Below, piece after piece: positions 7,823-13,472 of a stretch of DNA of 13,472 nt. Within the stretch, counting starts at the first letter, position 1, and every line of letters starts with the position of its first letter. The notes beneath the pieces were generated by a model, which made no database searches, was not told the DNA's origin, and saw only the letters and a list, made by a program, of their open reading frames with translations. Position numbers and translations under genes: made by a program. Origin of the DNA: an uncultured bacterium (GTDB taxonomy: Bacteria > Patescibacteriota > Gracilibacteria > Absconditabacterales > Absconditicoccaceae); assembly GCA_916049765.1 (NCBI GenBank), contig CAJZIX010000019.1, positions 1-13,472 of the forward strand. Direction: 5' to 3'.

Positions 7823-9094
7823 ATGCTCACTCACTTTCAACCTCTTCCAGATCTCAAGATTAGATGTCCAGAGCTTTTTTGAGCTTTAGCGAGCTGTTTT
7901 CCGAGTGAAAAAAAAGTAGCGCTTGGGCTGTCTGGTGGGAGTGATAGTATGTTCCTCGCTTTTCTCATAGCGACCTTTTGGGAGGAGCAAAAATGGAATC
8001 CTGATCAGCTTTTTTTCTTGCATTGCAATCATCAGATAAGAAAAGAGAGTGATGAAGAGGAGCGTTTCCTTCGTTCTTTTTTCAAAGAGTGGAATTTCGT
8101 TTGTTTCAAAAGAGAAAACTCTTGATCTGCTTCTGAAGAGGCATTGAGAAGCTGGAGATATGGATGTTTTGAGCAGTTTTGTAGAGAGCATCAGATTGAT
8201 CAGCTTGCTCTGGGGCATAATCTGACTGATAGGATTGAAACTTCGCTTATGAACCTTGTTCGTGGCTGTGGATTGCCAGGATTTCTCAATATGGAATTGA
8301 TAGATTCACATTATCTTTTGGGTGAGATTCAGCTTTTGAGGCCTTTACTCTCTTTGAGTAAACAGAAGATTGAAGCAGAATGTCAGGCGCTGGAGATTCC
8401 GTTTGTTCAGGATCAGACGAATTTTGATACGACTACGAGCCTGAGAAATAAGATTAGAAATGAATTTCTCTTTCCTCTCAGTGCATTGAGTGCGAAGAAT
8501 GCAAGTGGAGAACTTAGCTTTTTTGAGAGCTGGAAACTCGTATATCAAGAAATAAAAAAATCTGATACTGCTCTGTGGCTTGTCCCGATCAGAAAGAACC
8601 CTTATCGAAATGCTCAATTTGCCTATGAACGAAGAGCTCCTCTATGAACAAGGACAGAGCTTTCCGTATTAGGAGAGTTGTTTACTCAGCTCAAGATTCC
8701 ATTGATTAAATGAGAACTACTTTCTCTCCAGCAGTGGTTAGGAGCTGGAGAAGATGGGTTTCGTGAGCTTGGAGATTGGACGATTTTTCTCTCGCATGGG
8801 CAGATTTTTATCATTCATGGGAAAAAACGTTTCCGAGAAAAAGAATTACAACTCGAAAAAGAGCTTCACTTTGCATGAATTCAGACTTTTTGAAATTTTC
8901 AGCTTGAGGTTTGAGAGGAGCTGATTGGTGCTAAGTTGAGATTTCCCAAAGAGGGAGATCATTTTCAGGCGAAGCAATTGAAAAAGCGAATGATCAATCA
9001 GAAAATTCCGATATTTCGGAGAAATTCACTTCCTCTTGCAGAAAAAGAGGGAAAGATTATAGTCGTTTTTAGACCTCAGCATCTTCTTTGGTAA
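7823..9094 (+). CDS. tilS: tRNA(Ile)-lysidine synthase
   Basis: TilS attaches lysine to C34 of tRNA-Ile2 (CAU), changing its charging and decoding from Met/AUG to Ile/AUA. It is an ATP-dependent N-type PP-loop enzyme acting in the cytoplasm. The protein has 423 aa. The PP-loop SGGSDS lies at residues 37-42, followed by LHCNHQIRKESDEEE (the usual HVNHGLR..S..E region) and ALGHNLTDRIETSLMNLVRG, which corresponds to the TilS HHADDQAET.LMRLLRG segment. The C-terminal part ends with LRFPKEGDHF and KKRMINQKIPIFRRNSLPL, matching the TilS C-terminal domain. Seven in-frame UGAs read as Gly join the pieces; a standard-code reading would give only a 167-aa middle fragment. The start is ATG at 7823 with no Shine-Dalgarno site. 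The stop is TAA. Confidence 0.95.
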
Positions 9095-9138
9095 AAAGAA
9101 GTTGATCTCATAGCTTTGTAGTATCTATAGAGGACGTA

Positions 9139-9162
9139 TTCCTTTTGAAAAGGAAGTATAAT
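9139..9162 (+). promoter_or_regulatory. 17-bp inverted repeat abutting a TATAAT box
   Basis: TTCCTTTT-G-AAAAGGAA (9139-9155) is a perfect inverted repeat, followed one base later by TATAAT (9157-9162). It lies 45 nt after the tilS stop and upstream of the small membrane protein gene. It may be an operator next to a -10 box or a weak terminator for tilS; there is no T-tract, which favours the first reading. Confidence 0.45.
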
Positions 9163-9224
9163 GAAGCTTGCGATCAAAGAAATGGGAAATTTTTGAGTTT
9201 ATCTTTAACTTTATTCTTATCTTC

Positions 9225-9758
9225 ATGGAAATAATGCAAAACCTATTTGAGCACTGTTCTCAAGCGATAGGATGGCTTATTAGTCAATTTCAGTTTTTTA
9301 CAGGGCTTTCTCAAGTTCGGGCGACGCTTGTTTTCCGGCTTATCGTCGGCTATATTGTAGTTTTTGTGATCATTATCCCTCTGCATCGCATGTATAAAAA
9401 GAAAAAACTCTGACTTCAAAAATCATTAGTGATTGCTGTAGATGAGATGATTTATCTCCTTGCAAAGACGCAGCATTTAAAGCAGCTTGATCTCAAAGCA
9501 TTGGGATGAAATCCGAATATTGCCTTGATGAAGAGTATATTTACCAAGGGAAATAGTGACTATATTCAGAGCTCTTTTTTAATCCTAGATAATGTTCATA
9601 AAGTAGAGAGCTTGCTATGAAATAAAGTTATTCCTGCTGAAAAGGAAGCCATCTTCTTGAAAATGATCAAAAAATATCACAGAATCAGTTTTTTTGAGGC
9701 TTTTTTTAGGAGTCTTGCGGTGATTGCTACCTTTGGAGTCTATCTTCTCTTTATCTAG
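9225..9758 (+). CDS. small integral membrane protein of unknown function (UGA=Gly)
   Basis: This is a 177-aa protein I do not recognise. A hydrophobic segment at about residues 34-53 (TLVFRLIVGYIVVFVIIIP) is followed by a basic stretch (HRMYKKKK), which suggests the following loop is cytoplasmic. A charged, mostly helical domain spans about 60-155. A second membrane segment (LAVIATFGVYLLFI) ends the protein. Three UGAs (the first at 9411) are read as Gly. The start is uncertain: ATG 9225 and ATG 9234 are in frame, and TTG 9168 would add 19 residues and lie where a TATAAT at 9157 would begin transcription. A TAA at 9159 limits the frame upstream. The TAG stop sits in a CTAG shared with the convergent pseudouridine synthase gene. 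Confidence 0.75.
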
Positions 9759-10654
9759 AGTAAGGAAATAGTGATGAGTTCTCCTGCTGGATCTTTGAAC
9801 TCTAGTTGATAGGCTGTTAGCTGAACAGGGACTTCGGCTTCTTTTCCATAGAGATAATCTCCTAGGATAGGGAGGCCGTGATTGCTGAGATGAACTCTGA
9901 TTTGGTGAGTTCTACCTGTAAAAATCTGAAGGAAAAGTTCAACTTTTCAGTCTTCAGTTTTTTTAATTTTTTCAATCTGAGTGATCCCTCGTTTAGGAGT
10001 GCAATTAGGGACTTTTGCTCTGACCTCTTCACTAATAATGAAAGGAAGTTTTTCAGTAATCTCTGCCAAAAACTTTTCTCCTTGTGGAGTGATTTCACAG
10101 GTGGCATGATACCATTTTTTGAGAGGAACTGCTTTTTTTTCTTCCAATTCTTCTGATTCAGATTTTGCTTTGAAGAGCGCCTTGAAGTGTTCTAGTCCTT
10201 TTTCAGATTTTGCAATAATCATGAGTCCATCAGTGTCTTTGTCCAGTCTGTGGAGGAGTCAGGCTCTGATAAAATTTCAAATGCTTGGAAGGTTTTTGTA
10301 ATGATGATAGAGAAATCAGACTACGCTAGGTTTCGCAATATCCCAAATACTATTGGGGTGAGAGAGCACGCCTTTGGGTTTATTGATGATGAGATAATCT
10401 GCAGTTTCTTTCAAGATAGGAATATCAAGTTTTGGTGCTTCCTCGAGAATAATAGGAGAAAGGTATCTTTCTAGCTCATCAATTAAAATCTGATCTCAGG
10501 ATTTGAGTTTTAGTGATTTTTTGGCTACTTTTTGATTCACAAGTACGCCCTTTCTCTCTAGAATGTGATGAAAAAAATTTCTAGAATAAGAAAACTGCTT
10601 GGTTAGCCAAGTATCGATTCTTTCACTCTCGCCCTCAAAGATCAGCTTTTGCAT
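9755..10654 (-). CDS. RluA/RluD-family pseudouridine synthase with S4 domain (UGA=Gly)
   Basis: This 299-aa enzyme converts uridine to pseudouridine in rRNA or tRNA. An N-terminal S4 RNA-binding domain (about 1-60: RIDTWLTKQFSYSRNFFHHILERKGVLVN...LKSGD) is followed by the catalytic domain: YLIINKPKGVLSHP, then GLLHRLDKDTDGLMIIAKS with the catalytic Asp in HRLDKDT at about residue 138. Near residue 250 lies GRTHQIRVHLSNHGLPILGDYLYG. This order is that of RluD/RluC-type enzymes; the exact target base cannot be told. Five UGAs fall in frame, including the conserved S4 glycine in SGD and the glycine just before LLHRLD. GAGAGG 3 nt before the ATG is one of the few good Shine-Dalgarno sites in the window. 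It follows dut by 15 nt, so the two are co-transcribed. The 3' end overlaps the convergent membrane-protein gene by 4 nt. Confidence 0.95.
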
Positions 10655-10656
10655 TT

Positions 10657-10662
10657 CCTCTC
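10657..10662 (-). promoter_or_regulatory. Shine-Dalgarno site of the pseudouridine synthase gene
   Basis: GAGAGG on the minus strand lies just before the ATG at 10654, within the 15-nt gap after dut. It supports this start and translation as an internal operon gene. Confidence 0.6.
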
Positions 10663-10669
10663 GTTATGA

Positions 10670-11158
10670 TTAAAGTTTTCCGGTAGAGCCGATTCCACCA
10701 GCACCTCTTTCACTTGGAAAGGTCTCGGCAAAATGTTCAAAGAGTTCTGTATCCACTTTAGTTTCAATCCTAGGAATTTCCTCACTTCCAAAATTATTGT
10801 TTCCTCGATGATGAGGACAGAATTCAAGTTGGCAGAGTCTAGTGTATTTTTCAATATGGATAGTTTCAGATGTGAAATTGTACATCTGCATCAGGTATTC
10901 TCCTCTGTAATCAGAATCAATTAATCCTGTGTTGTTTGCTAGCATCAGTCCATTTTTGAGAGGAAGTGAGCTTCTAGCATACATTTTACAGCATCGTCCG
11001 AGGGGAATAAAGCTTTTGATCCCACTTTTGATGAGTTTTACTTCTCAGGGTTTGAGAGTGAAATCTTCTGCTGTCCTAATATCTCGACACATTGCTTCTG
11101 GAGTTTTTTTTTCTGGAAGGAGTTGTTCGTCATAACTACAAATAATAATTGTTTGCAT
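10670..11158 (-). CDS. dut: deoxyuridine 5'-triphosphate nucleotidohydrolase (dUTPase)
   Basis: This 162-aa enzyme hydrolyses dUTP to dUMP and PPi, which keeps uracil out of DNA and supplies dTMP synthesis; the family is a homotrimer. Motif 1 is CRDIRTAED (24-32), weaker than the usual G-(F/Y)-D. Motif 2 includes ARSSL (61-65). Motif 3 is KNGLMLANNTGLIDSDYRGE (68-87), with the catalytic Asp in IDSDYRG. Motif 4 is RLCQLEF, and motif 5 is RGAGGIGSTG (151-160). In motif 5 the Phe that stacks on uracil in most dUTPases is Ile. Gly38 in LKPGEVKLI, a conserved position, is a UGA codon; reading UGA as stop would cut off the N-terminal motif 1. The start is ATG 11158, 12 nt after a CGATCG-centred short palindrome. 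It is first in a dut-pseudouridine synthase pair. Confidence 0.95.
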
Positions 11159-11248
11159 TTTTACGATCGTTAATATAAAAAATCTGTTTTTGGAAAGTTT
11201 TTCCCTGTACTACGGGATGAGCTTTGAGTTGTTCATTACTTGAGATTT

Positions 11249-11818
11249 CTAAGGCTGTTCACTGATCAATTTTGATTCAGGATTTTCTTCTTTTTTCCTT
11301 CCAACTTTTGCAGCAAGGAGATAAACTAACGCTCCAAGACAAGAAAAGAATACTATAATCAGAATCCACATCATTTTATGCTCTTTTTCATATTTGATAG
11401 CGTCAATGAGCATTCGAAGCCAAAATGCAAATCCAATCATTCCAAATAAAGCTCAGATGATTGCGATGATGATTCAGAAATGGATGAGTTGAGGAATCCA
11501 GGTCTCAGAATTTTTCTGAAAAGCTTCTGAATTGAAAAATTTGTTGCTGAGTTCAAATGCGTCTTCTAATAGTTCATCGCAAGGTACCGTTTTCCCATTG
11601 ATTTCGCAGTGGCTTTTGTTTCAGTAAAAAAATGCTGATTCGCTTTGGTAGTCATCATCGTTTAGCGGTAGTTGAAGTCCTGAGTCTTGCTGTTGAGCAT
11701 TCGGAGCAATTTCTGCTGGTAATGCGTTGTTAAGTGATACTCCTGTTCCAGAAGCTGCTAAACTGATCTGAAATCGGCAAAATCCTCCCAGAATGAGGCT
11801 CATTAATCGTTTTTTCAT
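11249..11818 (-). CDS. exported membrane protein with PLDc_N-like C-terminal domain (UGA=Gly)
   Basis: This is a 189-aa protein. The N-terminus (MKKRLMSLILGGFCRFQISLAASG) looks like a signal peptide, although an Arg interrupts the hydrophobic core. Residues about 22-105 are soluble, with Asp/Gln-rich stretches and two Cys (71 and 80) that could form a disulfide outside the cell. Two membrane helices follow (about 109-133 and 149-171). The last part, IDAIKYEKEHKMMWILIIVFF..LGALVYLLA..VGRKK, resembles the PLDc_N (cardiolipin synthase N-terminal) two-helix module, which here carries no catalytic phospholipase domain. UGA encodes Gly66, Gly115 and Gly122. The start is ATG 11818; an in-frame ATG at 11854 would add 12 residues and is less typical. 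It reads in the same direction as dut, 90 nt upstream of it. The function is unknown. Confidence 0.8.
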
Positions 11819-11867
11819 TGTTCTTAAAGGCTGAAAATAAAAAATCAGCTTCACTATAGGATTTGTT

Positions 11868-12062
11868 TTAAGGGTTGCAAGAGAAATTTTGTTTTTTTGA
11901 GGATTTTGATGGAATTTTTGCTACATATTCTATGTTTTTTCTCATTTTAGCGGAATATTTTTGTGTTCTTGGGATTTTTTGTCGATTTTGCTCAAAAATT
12001 TTTGTGTTTGTTGGCTCTTGAGGAGAAAAAAGTCTTCGGATTCTTGTGACTTTTCCTTGCAT
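11868..12062 (-). CDS. doubtful small basic protein
   Basis: This is a 64-aa open frame from ATG to TAA, very rich in Lys, Arg, Gln and Asn, with no glycine codon UGA, no membrane segment and no family that I recognise. It has no Shine-Dalgarno site and overlaps the imperfect 24-bp repeats, whose A-tracts alone would give a Lys/Asn-rich translation. It is listed because it fills most of an otherwise empty region, but it may not be a gene. Confidence 0.2.
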   Translation of the reverse strand: MQGKVTRIRRLFSPQEPTNTKIFEQNRQKIPRTQKYSAKMRKNIEYVAKIPSKSSKKQNFSCNP

Positions 12063-12115
12063 TCAGTAGTCCAATCTTTACCTTAATTCAGGTTTCTTTA
12101 TTTTTTACTCAAGCT

Positions 12116-12120
12116 AGGAA
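12116..12120 (+). promoter_or_regulatory. Shine-Dalgarno site of obg
   Basis: AGGAA lies 6 nt before the obg ATG at 12127, within the purine-rich run AGGAAAAGAAG. It supports this start, which also matches the normal Obg N-terminus. Confidence 0.6.
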
Positions 12121-12126
12121 AAGAAG

Positions 12127-13472
12127 ATGCAATTTTATGATGAAGTAAGAATAACGGTTGCCTCTGGAAAAGGAGGAGATGGAATCGCAAGTGGAAGAAG
12201 AGAAAGCTGAATTCCCTTTGGAGGACCGTCTGGAGGTGATGGAGGCGATGGTGGATCGGTGTTTTTTGTTGCTTCTAAAGATGAAAATACTTTGATTGAT
12301 TATAAATACAAAAAAAACTTTAAAGCGAAACCAGGTGAACCATGAAGGACTAAAGACCAATATGGAGCACATGGAGAAGATTTAGAACTCGTGATGCCAG
12401 TTGGTACTATGGTAAAAGATGCTGAAAGCTGAAAACTTCTCGCTCAGCTTGAACATGATGGACAAAGGATCGAGATTCTCAAAGGAGGAGAGTGAGGATT
12501 TGGAAATATCCATTTCAAAGATTCGATTATGCAATATCCAAACTATTATCTTCTTTGAGAGCCTGGTCAAAAAAAAGAAGTGATCCTTGAGCTTCAGCTC
12601 CTTGCAGATGTTGGGTTGATTGGCTCTCCGAGTGTTGGGAAATCTTCTTTGATCAACTGTATGGCTGATGTGAAAGCAAAGGTAGCTGATTATCCGTTTA
12701 CGACCTTAGTTCCAAATCTTGGATCGGTTTCTGTTTGAGATTTTAGGTTTAATGTGATTGATATTCCTGGGTTGATTGAAGGTGCTTCAGACGGAAGAGG
12801 ATTAGGAAATGCTTTTTTGAGGCATATACTAAAGGCGAGAGTTTTTGCTTTTGTGGCAGATCTTTCGAGATTTGAAAGCTGAATCAAGGAAACGGTTGGG
12901 CTCTTTGATGAGATTATGACCTATGTCCAGGAGAAGTTTGGAGAAGGATGAAATCTGAATTTTGTCTTTAGAGAGGATGCTGGGTATTTTTTGTTTGAAG
13001 TAGAGAAAAATGATGAAGTCTTGCTCAGCAAGAAGGTCATGCTTATCCTCAATAAACGAGATCTTCTCAATGATGAAGAAATTCTTAGAGAATATAAAAG
13101 CACCCTATATGCAGAATTGCAGACTTTCTTTAGAGAAAAGGGACTTGCAAAGATAGAAGAAGGGCTTTTGGAGGCAAATACTTTTGTCACTTCAGCAGGA
13201 ACGTATTATGGAGTAGGCGAGCTACTTAGAAAATTTGCTGAACTGCTTCAAAAATCAGAAGATAATGGCTATCATCCTGAAGCGGTTTTTGATGAAACTA
13301 CTTATTATGAAGAATATGATGAAGAGGAGACAGCGATCGTGACCGAGATCACTGAAACAGAGAAGTCTCAACTCATAGAGCAAGGTTATATTGAAGCTCT
13401 AGAAAGCAGATTTGCAAAAGTATGGCTTGTTCAGAATCGTGACCAGAAAGACAAAAAAGGGCCAGACAGCTC
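12127..13472 (+). CDS. obg: Obg-family GTPase, 3' end outside the window (UGA=Gly)
   Basis: Obg/CgtA is an essential GTPase that binds the large ribosomal subunit and links its assembly to stress and growth. At least 448 residues are present. The Gly-rich Obg domain (1-158) begins MQFYDEVRITVASGKGGDG and contains GGPSGGDGGDGG. The G domain has G1 GSPSVGKSS (166-174), the G2-region DYPFTTLVPNLG, G3 DIPG (212-215) with LIEGA, and G4 NKRD (309-312). A long acidic segment (YYEEYDEEETA) and a partial C-terminal domain follow. Eight UGAs are in frame. Those at 12208, 12343, 12493 and 12556 fall on Obg glycines (E-x-G before the GGP loop, GEPG.R, GGEGGFGN, and LGEPG), so they directly support UGA=Gly. 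The G domain carries an insertion between G3 and G4 (GYFLFEVEKNDEV region). The C-terminus and stop are outside the window. Confidence 0.97.

Larger units (their letters stand above)
11819..12126. other. divergent intergenic region between the PLDc_N-like gene and obg
   Basis: This 308-bp gap must hold promoters for genes leaving in both directions. A short GCTGA/TCAGC inverted repeat lies just before the leftward gene (11830-11850). Two imperfect 24-bp copies begin at 11944 and 11985 (ATTTT...ATTTTTGTGTT, 18 of 24 identical by eye). No clear sigma-70 promoter stands out in this AT-rich DNA. The only sizeable ORF is the doubtful one at 11868-12062. Confidence 0.4.

Noticed and set aside
82..9758. 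Interpretation of split frames as pseudogenes or sequencing errors
   Set aside because: All breaks are TGA in the same frame, never frameshifts or TAA/TAG, and conserved glycines lie at these sites, so recoding explains them.
9862..10156. Overlapping open frames on both strands within the pseudouridine synthase region
   Set aside because: They are shadows in other frames; the minus-strand code-25 frame carries all the family motifs.

Overview
The window comes from a bacterium that reads UGA as glycine (translation table 25). This points to the candidate phyla Absconditabacteria (SR1) or Gracilibacteria (BD1-5); the window alone cannot separate the two. Read with the standard code, most genes break into pieces. 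Read with UGA as Gly, the pieces join into full-length proteins, and about 50 in-frame UGAs appear in ten genes. Many fall on glycines that the family conserves: AspRS Cys-Gly-Glu-Leu near the N-terminus, the Gly-rich Obg domain, the glycine before HRLD in the pseudouridine synthase, and Pro-Gly-Glu in dUTPase. Every gene whose end is visible stops at TAA or TAG, never TGA. The DNA is AT-rich and the intergenic regions are short.

Layout. 1-53: probable end of an upstream transcription unit (A/T-rich hairpin, then a perfect 16-bp palindrome). 82-2046: two unrecognised exported proteins, a lipoprotein of 456 aa and a secreted protein of 187 aa, closed by a hairpin terminator. 2195-4000: aspS, with its own terminator. 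4217-6142: a 641-aa exported protein of unknown function with 14 UGA-Gly codons. 6372-6956: a type IV prepilin/pseudopilin, followed by a strong terminator. 7099-7649 (minus): a BrnT/BrnA-like toxin-antitoxin pair behind a promoter that overlaps a palindrome. 7823-9094: tilS. 9225-9758: a small membrane protein. 9755-11818 (minus): a run of three genes reading leftward, namely a PLDc_N-like exported membrane protein, dut, and an RluA/RluD-type pseudouridine synthase. 11819-12126: a divergent intergenic region with one doubtful small ORF. 12127-end: obg, cut by the window edge.

How the genes relate. aspS, tilS, the pseudouridine synthase and obg serve translation (tRNA charging, tRNA-Ile2 wobble modification, RNA pseudouridylation, ribosome assembly), and dut cleans the nucleotide pool. 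The first two proteins, the 641-aa protein, the pilin and the PLDc_N protein are surface or envelope components, as expected of a small host-attached patescibacterium with type IV pili. The toxin-antitoxin pair is the only clearly accessory element. I see no CRISPR array, IS element, prophage, rRNA or tRNA. The most unusual feature is the recoded UGA and its very uneven use between genes.
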